Positions 33,965 through 42,113 of a DNA stretch of 64,000 nt are shown here, piece after piece. This stretch comes from Flavobacterium sp. 9 (GTDB lineage: Bacteria; Bacteroidota; Bacteroidia; Flavobacteriales; Flavobacteriaceae), in assembly GCF_002754195.1 (NCBI RefSeq), contig NZ_PEEU01000001.1, positions 3,224,001-3,288,000 of the forward strand, read 5' to 3'. The position numbers and the translations under genes are program-made. Every line of letters begins with the position of its first letter. Positions within the stretch are counted from its first letter, which is position 1. Below the pieces are notes generated by a model. The model was not told the origin of the DNA. It made no database searches and worked only from the letters and a program-made list of their open reading frames with translations.

Positions 33965-34915
33965 TTAAAATCCGAAATTAACTCCTAAACCAAACACTTC
34001 TCTGGTTTGAAAACCTTGAAAAGCGTTGTCATCATAAATTGCCTGAAAGGATAAGTTAGCAGATAAAAATTTATTTACTTTCATGACAATATTCAGCGAG
34101 TAATTAATGTCTACGTTTTGAGGATCTTCTAAATAGTTAGAATATAAATTCAGAATATTTTCGGCGGTCACGTTGGTCATAATGGCTAATTTGTAATAAA
34201 CAGAGGCATAGAAACCCAGTTCATAACGCATCGTTTTATTTGCGTCTACGCCAAAATAATCTCCACTAACATATGGTAAACCAGTTGCCTGATCGATACC
34301 TGAAGTATAAGCACCATCTACAAAAGTGAATTTTGAAGTTAGAGGTGCAAAATTTATTTTTAGATTATCATCTTTTGTCCAGTAAATACCTGGGCCAGTA
34401 GTTAGATAGCCCGGAGACATGAATTTTGTGTTTTCGGTTCTGATTTCTTTTCCGTTCGCATCTTTGCCATATAAATAACCAGTTGTAAACTGAGTTCTAA
34501 AATTTAGAAAATAAGAATAATACCATTGACCAAAAGCTTTTTTTCCAACAATTGAATTGAATTCAAAGCGGTCATCAGTTTTCTTTTCGAAGTCAGCATT
34601 TTTAGTTTGTAAAAGACCGTAAGAGGCTAAAACCTTGTTATCCCAGGTAAGATCGTTTTTTTTATAATTGAAATCATAGTTGATTCCTAAAGTACCTGAA
34701 AAACTATCTTCACCACCTGCAACCCAATTGTTGAAGCTTGACTGATTTAACAAAAGTGAGACTGTTCCTTTTGCTTTCCAGCCTTCGCCCTCGATAGTAT
34801 CATTTATTTTCTTGACTGCTTTTTCTGTATTCTGAATTAATTCTTTTTCTGAATTTTGGGCTTGAACAAAAGTTAAGTTCGCTAAAACGAAGAGTAATAA
34901 AGCTAGCTTTCTCAT
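33965..34915 (-). CDS. DUF3078 domain outer-membrane protein
   Basis: A 316-residue protein with a signal peptide (cleavage near VQAQ, residue 20). DUF3078 hallmarks are GWKAKGTVSLLLNQSSFNNWVAGGEDSFSGTLGINYDFNYKKNDLTWDN, FYASVYYKLAIMTNVTAENILNLYSNY and a final aromatic strand LGVNFGF, indicating a beta-barrel of about 12 strands. Its function is unknown but it is conserved at the end of flavobacterial suf clusters together with DUF2480. The gap to the DUF2480 stop is 77 bases, so it may have its own promoter. Confidence 0.85.
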   Translation of the reverse strand: MRKLALLLFVLANLTFVQAQNSEKELIQNTEKAVKKINDTIEGEGWKAKGTVSLLLNQSSFNNWVAGGEDSFSGTLGINYDFNYKKNDLTWDNKVLASYGLLQTKNADFEKKTDDRFEFNSIVGKKAFGQWYYSYFLNFRTQFTTGYLYGKDANGKEIRTENTKFMSPGYLTTGPGIYWTKDDNLKINFAPLTSKFTFVDGAYTSGIDQATGLPYVSGDYFGVDANKTMRYELGFYASVYYKLAIMTNVTAENILNLYSNYLEDPQNVDINYSLNIVMKVNKFLSANLSFQAIYDDNAFQGFQTREVFGLGVNFGF

Positions 34916-34992
34916 GGTTTTTAATTTAAGTGTATTAACAAATATACTAAAAACCGTGAAAAGGTGTAGGATTTATTGTCTATAAAAGGAAG

Positions 34993-35502
34993 TTATTTCT
35001 TAGATTCTTTGTATAAAGGTACTGCAGAACAAGCTTCGCCATACATAATGCTTCTTGCAAATGGCTGTAAGTAAGTTGTAGCCAAAATATACGCTCGCAT
35101 TGGAACTGGCTTTCTGGAACACCCTTTTACAATAACAGGTTTACTTTTGTATGCAGAATAATCAATTGTAGGCAAGATTTCTTCGTATAAACTAGAGTCA
35201 AGATCTTCGATTGTTCCATTTACTACTTTTTTTGCAAATGGAGCTAATTGTACGGCTACTAAAATTAATGCCCAAGCAGGAATTATAGCATCTGTACTGC
35301 AATTTACTGCCACATATTGATCCTGATATTGTGACCAATCGTGATTTTTTAAATGCTCTCTAAAGTCTTTTTCTTTCAATAAAAAACCTTCTAAAAGCCA
35401 TTGCGAAATATCAATTTGCACACGAGCTCCTTTTGGATAATAATCCTCAAGATCGAAAACCTCTAATGCGCTATTGGCAACTTTATTAATGATTTCTTCC
35501 AT
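34993..35502 (-). CDS. DUF2480 family protein
   Basis: A 169-residue cytoplasmic protein restricted to Bacteroidota. Conserved segments include LEDYYPKGARVQIDISQWLLEGFLLKEKDFR, DQYVAVNCSTDAIIPAWALILV and the Cys-containing IVKGCSRKPVP and GEACSAVPLYK. The conserved cysteines and steady position downstream of sufE and the DUF59 gene suggest a part in Fe-S or sulfur handling, but no function is established. It is separated from the DUF59 gene by a palindrome of 67 bases. Confidence 0.85.
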   Translation of the reverse strand: MEEIINKVANSALEVFDLEDYYPKGARVQIDISQWLLEGFLLKEKDFREHLKNHDWSQYQDQYVAVNCSTDAIIPAWALILVAVQLAPFAKKVVNGTIEDLDSSLYEEILPTIDYSAYKSKPVIVKGCSRKPVPMRAYILATTYLQPFARSIMYGEACSAVPLYKESKK

Positions 35503-35511
35503 ATGAAAAAT

Positions 35512-35578
35512 GGTTTCAAGTTTAACGTTTCAAGTTTCAAGTTCTGTAACGTGAAACTTGAAACGTTAAACCTGAAAC
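35512..35578. repeat. Gene-free palindrome with GTTTCAAGTTTC core
   Basis: The arm GTTTAACGTTTCAAGTTTCA (35520-35539) is perfectly inverted at 35552-35571 around a 12-base loop, with further partial arms on both sides. The same GTTTCAAGTTTC core flanks the four-helix-bundle gene at 42039 and 42570, so this looks like an unoccupied copy of that element. Confidence 0.8.
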
Positions 35579-35583
35579 AAATA

Positions 35584-35907
35584 TTAAAGCATTCCTAATT
35601 CTAATTTTGCTTCTTCGCTCATTAAATCTTTACTCCAAGGCGGATCAAAAGTAATTTCAACATCAACATCTTTTATGTTTTCAATTGTTTTTACTTTTTC
35701 TTCAACTTCTCTCGGTAAACTTTCCGCAACTGGACAGTTAGGAGACGTTAAAGTCATTAAGATTTTTACTTCGAAATCAGTATTTACCATTACGTCATAA
35801 ATCAAACCTAATTCGTAAATATCTACAGGAATCTCTGGATCGTAAATGCCTTTTAAAACTTTTACAATTGATTCTCCTAATTCGTTTGTGTCTATTTCTT
35901 GTTCCAT
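35584..35907 (-). CDS. MIP18/DUF59-type Fe-S assembly protein (SufT-like)
   Basis: A 107-residue DUF59 protein: KVLKGIYDPEIPVDIYELGLIYDV, then KILMTLTSPNCPVAESLPREVEEKV (Cys in the conserved TxxxCP motif), ending VEITFDPPWSKDLMSEEAKLELG. DUF59 proteins help load or transfer Fe-S clusters in SUF systems. The ATG at 35907 gives the standard length. An upstream in-frame ATG at 35958 lies inside the repeat that bounds the GxxExxY cassette and is not the native start. Without that cassette it would begin about 24 bases after the sufE stop. Confidence 0.9.
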   Translation of the reverse strand: MEQEIDTNELGESIVKVLKGIYDPEIPVDIYELGLIYDVMVNTDFEVKILMTLTSPNCPVAESLPREVEEKVKTIENIKDVDVEITFDPPWSKDLMSEEAKLELGML

Positions 35908-35922
35908 TTTTTTTTGTGTTTT

Positions 35923-35973
35923 ACCATATAAGTATATAAGCTCATTTAAGCATTGCACTTATTATTATATGGT
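35923..35973. repeat. Left boundary palindrome of the GxxExxY cassette
   Basis: ACCATATAAGTATATAAG (35923-35940) begins an imperfect hairpin that closes with TTATATGGT at 35973. The same 18-base sequence, with one extra T, recurs in inverted form at 36538-36556 on the other side of the GxxExxY gene. Confidence 0.75.
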
Positions 35974-35986
35974 TATTCTTTATTTG

Positions 35987-36397
35987 TTAATCTTCTAACC
36001 AACGGTATAATTCGTTGATATATGTTTTTTGACCTTCGTGATAAATATTTGTAACATTGAAATTTATCATTAATCCTATTGGGGATTTTAAAAGCTTCAT
36101 GTATGACATTAATTTTGCAATATGAATTGGTATGATTTGATTGACCGCTTTCAATTCAAGAACTAAGCAGTTTTCAATAAATAAATCACATCTTAAATCA
36201 GATTCCAATTTTAAGCCTTTATATTCAACCGGAATTATTAATTCAGATTGAAAATTAATTCCTCTTAGAGATAATTCCTTAATCATACATTTATGATAAA
36301 TATTCTCTAAAAGTCCGGCTCCAATATTTTTATGAACTTCAATTGCGGCTCCATTTACATGGTAAATTAAATCAGTCAAATATTTCTTTGTAATCAT
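35987..36397 (-). CDS. GxxExxY protein
   Basis: A 136-residue protein of the GxxExxY family, named for the motif seen here as GAGLLENIY (residues 26-34). Other conserved parts are LIYHVNGAAIEVHKNI, IPVEYKGLKLESDLRCDLFIENCLVLELKAV (a nuclease-like beta-strand core with an ExK-type pattern) and LMSYMKLLKSPIGLMINFNV. The fold resembles PD-(D/E)XK nucleases (ExK in LVLELKA), but activity is unproved. The gene sits between sufE and the DUF59 gene and is bounded by inverted repeats, so it is probably an acquired cassette rather than a SUF component. Confidence 0.88.
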   Translation of the reverse strand: MITKKYLTDLIYHVNGAAIEVHKNIGAGLLENIYHKCMIKELSLRGINFQSELIIPVEYKGLKLESDLRCDLFIENCLVLELKAVNQIIPIHIAKLMSYMKLLKSPIGLMINFNVTNIYHEGQKTYINELYRWLED

Positions 36398-36456
36398 GCT
36401 TTCTTAGCAAGATATAAAAATAAAAAGAAAGATAAAACTTACTTTAATTGTTTTTT

Positions 36457-36556
36457 ACTATATAATAGAACTTCATTTAACAGCAAACTTAAATGTTCTT
36501 TATTTTGTTTGCAAAGTAAACACAAAGCTTATATTGTCTTATATAACTTATATGGT
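36457..36556. repeat. Right boundary repeat of the GxxExxY cassette
   Basis: It ends in CTTATATAACTTATATGGT (36538-36556), the inverted partner of 35923-35940. Its inner side has a degenerate ACTATATAATAGAACTTCAT copy (from 36457), so this flank is itself a decayed palindrome. It finishes 8 bases before the sufE stop codon. Confidence 0.65.
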
Positions 36557-36564
36557 TTAAAAGT

Positions 36565-36990
36565 TTAGTTTTTGTTTTTTGAATCAAAAGCCAAAGCGTA
36601 CATTTTGATGTTTTTAATCATCGAAACCAATCCGTTTGCACGAGTTGCTGACAAATGTTCTTTTAAACCAATATCGTCAATAAATTGAGTGTCGGCATTT
36701 ATAATATCTTCAGCTTTTTGATTAGAGAAAGCACGAATTAAAATTGCAATAATCCCTTTGGTTAAAATGGCATCGCTATCTGCAGTAAAAACAATTTTAT
36801 CATCGTTTTGTTCACCTTGCAACCATACTTTTGACTGACAGCCTTTGATTAAATTATCGTCAGTTTTGTATTCTTCTTTGATTAACGGAAGACTTTTTCC
36901 TAATTCGATGATGTATTCATAACGCTGCATCCAATCATCAAACATCGAAAATTCGTCTATTATTTCGTTTTGTATTTCTTTTATTGTCAT
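36565..36990 (-). CDS. sufE: SufE family sulfur acceptor
   Basis: A 141-residue protein that takes persulfide sulfur from SufS. The active Cys51 lies in LIKGCQSKVWLQGE, preceded by YIIELGKSLPLIKEEYK, and the RANGLVSMIKNIK helix is typical. It starts 2 bases after the lipoprotein gene and was originally followed closely by the DUF59 gene, before the GxxExxY insertion. Confidence 0.93.
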   Translation of the reverse strand: MTIKEIQNEIIDEFSMFDDWMQRYEYIIELGKSLPLIKEEYKTDDNLIKGCQSKVWLQGEQNDDKIVFTADSDAILTKGIIAILIRAFSNQKAEDIINADTQFIDDIGLKEHLSATRANGLVSMIKNIKMYALAFDSKNKN

Positions 36991-36992
36991 AA

Positions 36993-37418
36993 TTATTCTT
37001 TCGTAAAATCCAGTAGCAAATTTACCAATTTTTCTATTTCCTTTGGAGGATTGCCATTGTCGAAACCTTTAGTTTCATATGTTTTCTGATTCTGGACAAC
37101 TTTTAAGTTTGCAATTGCAGCGCCATCATAAAAACGTTTTTCACTTGGAGCTTTTAAAGTTGGAATACTTTCTAAGTTAACCTTTGAAAATTCTGTTGCA
37201 ATTTGTTTCCATTTTGCGTCGCTTATTTTGCTTTCTACTGCTTCGGTATTTTTACCATTTATAATAGAAACTGTTTTATTTTGAACCATTATCTTTTTGT
37301 AAAGACCACGAGACATTGCAGAATATTCTATTTGTGTACTTGTCATATCGGCTGTTTTTTGACTTGAACAACTTGTCCCGATGAAAATCGTTAAGAGCAA
37401 TAAAGATAATATTTTCAT
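36993..37418 (-). CDS. Small lipoprotein in the suf cluster
   Basis: A 141-residue lipoprotein (lipobox GTSC, Cys17). Conserved-looking parts are TQIEYSAMSRGLYKKIMVQNKTVSIING and YDGAAIANLKVVQNQKTYETKGFDNGNPPKEIEKLVNLL. It is fused into the operon, 14 bases after sufS and 2 bases before sufE. Similar lipoproteins occur at this place in other flavobacteria. No function is known and a role in Fe-S assembly would be surprising for an exported protein. Confidence 0.8.
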   Translation of the reverse strand: MKILSLLLLTIFIGTSCSSQKTADMTSTQIEYSAMSRGLYKKIMVQNKTVSIINGKNTEAVESKISDAKWKQIATEFSKVNLESIPTLKAPSEKRFYDGAAIANLKVVQNQKTYETKGFDNGNPPKEIEKLVNLLLDFTKE

Positions 37419-37432
37419 ATAAAAGAGTTTTT

Positions 37433-38647
37433 TTAGCTTAACATGGTTTTTGCTTTTTTAACCGCTTCAACCATTGTATCAATTTCTTCGATTGTATTGT
37501 AAAAAGAAAATGAAGCACGAATAGTTCCCGGAATACAGAAAAAATTCATGATAGGTTGAGCACAATGATGTCCGGTTCTAACGGCAATTCCTAATTTATC
37601 GATAATTGAACCAATATCATAAGGATGAATTCCGTCAATATTAAACGAAACCACAGAAGCTTTATTTTTTCCGGTTCCGTAAATTTTCAAACCTTCAATT
37701 TCTAACAAACGCTTTGTAGCGTGCGCTAATAGTGCATTTTCTTGTTCCTGAATATTATCAAAACCAATGTTGTTTAAATAATCAACAGCAGTTCCTAAAA
37801 CAATTCCTCCAGCAATATTTGGAGTTCCGGCTTCAAATTTATGAGGAAGATCAGCATAAGTCGTTTTCTCGAAAGTAACTTCTTTGATCATTTCTCCACC
37901 ACCTTGATAAGGAGGTAATTTGTTTAACCATTCTTCTTTTCCGTAAAGAATTCCAGTTCCGGTTGGACCACACATTTTATGTCCTGAAAAAGCATAAAAA
38001 TCACAATCTAAATCCTGAACATCCGGTTTTAAATGCGGAACTGCCTGAGCGCCATCAATCAAAACGGCTGCGCCAACAGCGTGTGCTTTTTCAATAATAT
38101 ATTTGATAGGATTTATGATTCCTAATGCGTTCGAAATATGATTTACGGTTACAACTTTAGTTTTCTCAGAAAGTAAAGCATCAAAATCTTCGATGATCAA
38201 TTCACCATTTTCATTCATCGGAATAACCTTAAGTGTAGCTCCGGTTTTCTCACATAACATTTGCCAAGGCACAATATTGCTATGATGTTCCAATGAAGAA
38301 ACTACAACTTCGTCACCAGGTTTTAAAATAGAAGCAAAACCATTTGTTACAAGGTTGATTCCGTGCGTTGTTCCCGAAGTAAAAAGTACTTCATGCGAAA
38401 ATTTAGCATTAATATGATGTTGGATTTTCACTCTTGAAATCTCATAAGCATCAGTTGCCAATTGACTTAATGTATGAACGCCACGATGAATATTGGCATT
38501 GATTTCCTGATAATATTTTGCGATTGCATCGATCACAATTTGTGGCTTTTGCGAAGTTGCGCCGTTATCAAAATAAACCAAAGGTTTTCCGTTTACTTTT
38601 TCCGAAAGTATCGGAAAATCAGCTCTTATTTTTTGGATGTCTAACAT
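37433..38647 (-). CDS. sufS: Cysteine desulfurase SufS
   Basis: A 404-residue PLP-dependent group II cysteine desulfurase. The PLP lysine is Lys224 in FSGHKMCGPTG, the aspartate lies in VLIDGAQAVPH, and the catalytic Cys362 in RTGHHCAQPIM. It releases sulfur from L-cysteine for SufE and the SufBCD scaffold. The original operon is split: 2 kb of opposite-strand sequence now separates it from sufD, and a -7 box (TACTTTTG) lies 25 bases upstream, so it may be transcribed on its own. Confidence 0.95.
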   Translation of the reverse strand: MLDIQKIRADFPILSEKVNGKPLVYFDNGATSQKPQIVIDAIAKYYQEINANIHRGVHTLSQLATDAYEISRVKIQHHINAKFSHEVLFTSGTTHGINLVTNGFASILKPGDEVVVSSLEHHSNIVPWQMLCEKTGATLKVIPMNENGELIIEDFDALLSEKTKVVTVNHISNALGIINPIKYIIEKAHAVGAAVLIDGAQAVPHLKPDVQDLDCDFYAFSGHKMCGPTGTGILYGKEEWLNKLPPYQGGGEMIKEVTFEKTTYADLPHKFEAGTPNIAGGIVLGTAVDYLNNIGFDNIQEQENALLAHATKRLLEIEGLKIYGTGKNKASVVSFNIDGIHPYDIGSIIDKLGIAVRTGHHCAQPIMNFFCIPGTIRASFSFYNTIEEIDTMVEAVKKAKTMLS

Positions 38648-38672
38648 GTCTTATTTAGAAAAATTCTATTTA

Positions 38673-38680
38673 CAAAAGTA
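38673..38680 (-). promoter_or_regulatory. -7 box of sufS
   Basis: The minus strand reads TACTTTTG, a perfect TAnnTTTG, 25 bases before the sufS ATG. It fits with separate transcription of sufS and downstream genes after the sufD-sufS gap was invaded. Confidence 0.5.
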
Positions 38681-38869
38681 CTAAAACTAAATTGTTTTAT
38701 GCGGCTATTCGATAATTTCCTTTTATGGTGCCATCAATTAGAAGCTGATATATTGATTCCGTAAAATTTGATTCTGTTTTCTAAATATTCTGAGTTATAA
38801 TTCTAAATTGACTCATAATATCGTGAACATAAATTAATTATATTGCATTAAAAACATCTAACTATAATT

Positions 38870-40219
38870 ATGAAAAAATTTCTCAAATTACTTGCGCTTG
38901 TTTTAGTTCTTGCATTTCTGTATTTTGGATTCACAACTTATCCGAAATTGGATTTGATTTCCGGCTTTTCAGCCAAAAGTATTGCGTCGGGGCATTTTTT
39001 AGATCATAGATCGAAAGAATTAATCGAGAAAACCGACAATGATATTGATATGATTGATTTGGCAACAAATACAATTAATGATGCCGGAAAATTTGCAACT
39101 TCAAATGTTTATGGTTTAAAAGAGCGAAAAGCAATTTATCGTGAAGGACTTGGAGCGACTTTAATTAATGATGATTATGATGTTTCGAAACCTTATTTGC
39201 TTCCAAAGAGAACCAAAATGGTAAATAATCTTCCTTTTCCTTACGGGAATAATGAACCGAAGGATTCTGCTTTTTCGAATGTTGATTATTCAAAATTGAA
39301 GAAAGCCATTGATGATTCTTTCGATAAAAATGGAGGAAAGGCAAAACGTACGCGCGCTGTTGTAGTTTTATATAAAGATAAATTGATTGGCGAAAAATAT
39401 GATACTGGTTTTAATAAAGACAGTAAAATTTTAGGTTGGTCGATGACAAAAAGTATTACAAGTTCTGCTTTTGGAGTTTTAGTCAAACAAGGAAAAATTG
39501 ATATTTATAAACCGGCTCCAATTGCCGAATGGAAAAATGATGATCGTAAAATTATCACGATAAATGATTTACTTCACATGAATTCCGGTTTAGAATGGGA
39601 AGAGAATTACAGCACGATTTGCGATGCTACAAAAATGCTTTTTCAGGCCGAAGATATGGGGAAAGTTCAAATGGATAAACCGGCACAATTCAAACCAGAC
39701 ACACATTGGAATTATTCTTCAGGAACGACGAATTTATTATCCAGAATTTTAAGAGCACAATTTAAAACGCAACAAGAGTATCTTGATTTTTGGTATAGCG
39801 CCGTAATTGATAAAATCGGAATGAATTCGATGATTGTTGAACAAGATATGTCGGGAACTTTTGTTGGTTCGTCATACGGATGGGCAACACCGCGCGATTG
39901 GTCGAAATTTGGATTATTATATCTCCATAAAGGAAATTGGAACGGTGAGCAAATCTTAGACGAAAGTTGGGTAAAATATACTGCAACTCCAACGAATACT
40001 TCGGAAGGTAAATATGGGGCTCAATTTTGGTTAAACGCTGGAGGAAAATTCCCGGATGTTCCTAGAGATATGTTTTATTGCAGCGGATATCAAGGTCAAA
40101 TGGTGGCGATTATTCCATCTCTGGATATGGTAATCGTGAGAATGGGAGTGAAGGAAGAAGAACCTGGATTTGATTTTAATGGTTTTTTGAAGGGGATAAT
40201 TTCTTCGGTTAAAAAATAG
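38870..40219 (+). CDS. Serine hydrolase of the class C beta-lactamase fold
   Basis: A 449-residue protein with one N-terminal membrane helix (LLALVLVLAFLYFGFTTYP) and a beta-lactamase/PBP4-like domain from about residue 140. The catalytic Ser191 and Lys194 are in SMTKS; the tyrosine motif is NYSSG (Tyr282); the third motif region is GYQGQMVAIIP. Family members include esterases, D-aminopeptidases and peptidoglycan enzymes; the substrate is unknown. It lies on the opposite strand inside the suf cluster, between sufD and sufS, followed 4 bases later by a small membrane gene. Confidence 0.85.
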   Translation: MKKFLKLLALVLVLAFLYFGFTTYPKLDLISGFSAKSIASGHFLDHRSKELIEKTDNDIDMIDLATNTINDAGKFATSNVYGLKERKAIYREGLGATLINDDYDVSKPYLLPKRTKMVNNLPFPYGNNEPKDSAFSNVDYSKLKKAIDDSFDKNGGKAKRTRAVVVLYKDKLIGEKYDTGFNKDSKILGWSMTKSITSSAFGVLVKQGKIDIYKPAPIAEWKNDDRKIITINDLLHMNSGLEWEENYSTICDATKMLFQAEDMGKVQMDKPAQFKPDTHWNYSSGTTNLLSRILRAQFKTQQEYLDFWYSAVIDKIGMNSMIVEQDMSGTFVGSSYGWATPRDWSKFGLLYLHKGNWNGEQILDESWVKYTATPTNTSEGKYGAQFWLNAGGKFPDVPRDMFYCSGYQGQMVAIIPSLDMVIVRMGVKEEEPGFDFNGFLKGIISSVKK

Positions 40220-40223
40220 TTTT

Positions 40224-40598
40224 ATGAAGTATAAATTAAACCATGAAATTAGTTTTTTATACCGTTTAGTTTTTAAAATAATTTTTATAGGGTCATTGGG
40301 ATTTGTGATATATAGTATATTGATTGAGGAAGTTTCGGCAATTATTTCTTGTGTATTGCTTTCTTCTTGGGGTTTCTTTTTAAATAAAAGATTCAAGAGA
40401 TTTAAAACAATAGAATTTGATGAAAATGCTATTTATTTCGATGATATAAAAATTGATTTAAAGAATATAGAGAAGATAGGTATGGGGAAAATTATATTCA
40501 AAGCGACTTTAGAAGAGAAACCGATAAACTTTTTTTATTCTCCTCTTTTTGATAGTAATTTTAATTTGCTAAAAACTTTTCATCAAAAACAAATTTAA
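40224..40598 (+). CDS. Small membrane protein with PH-like C-terminus
   Basis: A 124-residue protein: two membrane helices (LVFKIIFIGSLGFVIYSILI, AIISCVLLSSWGFFL), then a basic KRFKRFKT stretch and a short beta-rich part (TIEFDENAIYFDDIKIDLKNIEKIGMGKIIFKA). Small proteins of this form, with a bacterial PH-like end, are frequent in flavobacteria and unstudied. It follows the serine hydrolase by 4 bases and is co-transcribed with it. Its stop codon overlaps the start of a palindrome. Confidence 0.7.
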   Translation: MKYKLNHEISFLYRLVFKIIFIGSLGFVIYSILIEEVSAIISCVLLSSWGFFLNKRFKRFKTIEFDENAIYFDDIKIDLKNIEKIGMGKIIFKATLEEKPINFFYSPLFDSNFNLLKTFHQKQI

Positions 40599-40694
40599 CC
40601 GCAAAGAACGCAAGGTATAAAAGCGCAAAGGTCGCAAAGTTTAAAACTAAACTTTGCGACCTTTGCGTAATTCTTTGCGAACCTTGCGGTTAAA
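40594..40694. repeat. Long intergenic palindrome, GCAAAG type
   Basis: The outer arms TTTAACCGCAA are inverted at 40684-40694. The inner arm CGCAAAGGTCGCAAAGTTTA and its exact 20-base complement enclose a 4-base loop. It separates the plus-strand insert from the 3' end of sufD and may terminate both. Confidence 0.8.
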
Positions 40695-40699
40695 CAATT

Positions 40700-42016
40700 T
40701 TACAAATCAAATCCTAAATTCACGCCTAATTTCATGGCAATGATTTTAGTAATTCTTTGTTTTAATTCCGGTATTTTGATGCTTTCAATAACGGCATTTG
40801 AGAATGCGTACATCAATAAAGCTTTAGCTTCTTTTTTCGGGATTCCACGAGATTGCATGTAGAACATTGCAGTTTCGTCAAGTTGTCCAACTGTACAACC
40901 GTGAGAACATTTTACGTCATCTGCAAAAATTTCTAATTGTGGTTTTGCATTGATAGTAGCTTTATCACTCAATAAAATGTTGTTGCTTTTTTGGAAAGCA
41001 TTTGTTTTTTGAGCTTCTTTTTCTACCAAAACTTTTCCGTTGAAAACTCCTGTTGAACGATCAGAGAAAATTCCTTTATAATCCTGGAAACTTTCGCAAT
41101 TTGGCGTTGCGTGGTTTACCAAAGTATAATGATCAACGTGTTGTTTGTCATTTAAGATAGAAATTCCGTTAAGCGTACTTGTCAATCTTTCACCAAAGTG
41201 ATAAAAATTTAAGTTGTTACGCGTAAGATTTCCTCCAAAAGAGAAAGTGTGCACATAAGCATGACTTTCTTGTTGTTGCGAAACGTAAGTGTTGTCAATT
41301 AAATTGGCTTCACTATTATCGTTTTGAATTTTGTAATAATCAACTATCGCACGTTTTTGAGCGAAAATCTCTGTAACCGAATTGGTTAAAACTGGATTTT
41401 CATTCAAACTTTGGTGACGCTCGATAATTTGAACATGTGAATTTTCGCCCACAATAACCAAATTTCTTGGCTGAACCATTAAAGCAGCTTCGTTTCCTGT
41501 AGAGAAATACATAATCTCAATTGGCTTATCTGCAACTTTTTTCTTCGGAATATTGATAAAAGCTCCTTCGCTTGCAAAAGCAGTATTCAATGAAGTCAAG
41601 CTGTCATCTTTACTTGCGATTTGATTAAAGTAAGTATCAATAATCATTTTATATTTTGGTTTAGTCAATGCCGATGACATCAAGCAAACATCGATTCCGT
41701 CATGTGTTGTAGAAGACAAATGCGAACTAAAAACGCCATCGATAAACACTAATTTATAAGTGTCGATTTCGTGTAAAAAGTATTTTTTTACCTGATTAAA
41801 TTCGATTGCATTTTCTTGCTTAGGAAAAACCGTAAAGTCATTTTTTAAGATGGCGTTTAGCGATGTATATTTCCAAGCTTCTTCTTTTTTGGTTGGGAAA
41901 CCTTTATTTTCAAAGTTTTTTAAAGCATTTGTGCGTATGTCGTGTAAATCTGAATGTACATCGACACGCTCTTCAAAAGCCATAAAAGACGATACTAATT
42001 TTTCTTTTAAATCCAT
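40700..42016 (-). CDS. sufD: Fe-S scaffold protein SufD
   Basis: A 438-residue SufBD-family protein. It shows the N-terminal helical part (FPTKKEEAWKYTSLNAIL), the parallel beta-helix, and the C-terminal signature NAKPQLEIFADDVKCSHGCTVGQLDETAMFYMQSRGI with the conserved Cys and His. It forms the SufBC2D scaffold. It starts 97 bases after the four-helix-bundle stop; in an uninterrupted operon it would follow sufC directly. Confidence 0.94.
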   Translation of the reverse strand: MDLKEKLVSSFMAFEERVDVHSDLHDIRTNALKNFENKGFPTKKEEAWKYTSLNAILKNDFTVFPKQENAIEFNQVKKYFLHEIDTYKLVFIDGVFSSHLSSTTHDGIDVCLMSSALTKPKYKMIIDTYFNQIASKDDSLTSLNTAFASEGAFINIPKKKVADKPIEIMYFSTGNEAALMVQPRNLVIVGENSHVQIIERHQSLNENPVLTNSVTEIFAQKRAIVDYYKIQNDNSEANLIDNTYVSQQQESHAYVHTFSFGGNLTRNNLNFYHFGERLTSTLNGISILNDKQHVDHYTLVNHATPNCESFQDYKGIFSDRSTGVFNGKVLVEKEAQKTNAFQKSNNILLSDKATINAKPQLEIFADDVKCSHGCTVGQLDETAMFYMQSRGIPKKEAKALLMYAFSNAVIESIKIPELKQRITKIIAMKLGVNLGFDL

Positions 42017-42038
42017 TTTGTTTTTGTTTCCTTCGGTG

Positions 42039-42111
42039 TTTCAGGTTTCAAGTTTCAGGTTGCCTGTTGTGACTTAATTCCTTTGAATCCGTATTGTTTC
42101 AGTTTCAGGTT
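42039..42111. repeat. GTTTCAAGTTTC repeats flanking the four-helix-bundle gene, sufD side
   Basis: GTTTCAGGTTTCAAGTTTCA begins at 42039; further GTTTCAGTTTCAGG units follow near 42096. Between them is a near-copy of the gene's own 3' end (ACTTAATTCCTTTGAAT against ACTTATTTCCTTTGAAAT). The inverted partner lies at 42570. Confidence 0.7.
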
Positions 42112-42113
42112 TT

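Noticed and set aside
35987..36397. GxxExxY protein as a SUF assembly factor
   Set aside because: It is bounded by inverted repeats and its removal restores the operon spacing, so its place looks accidental.
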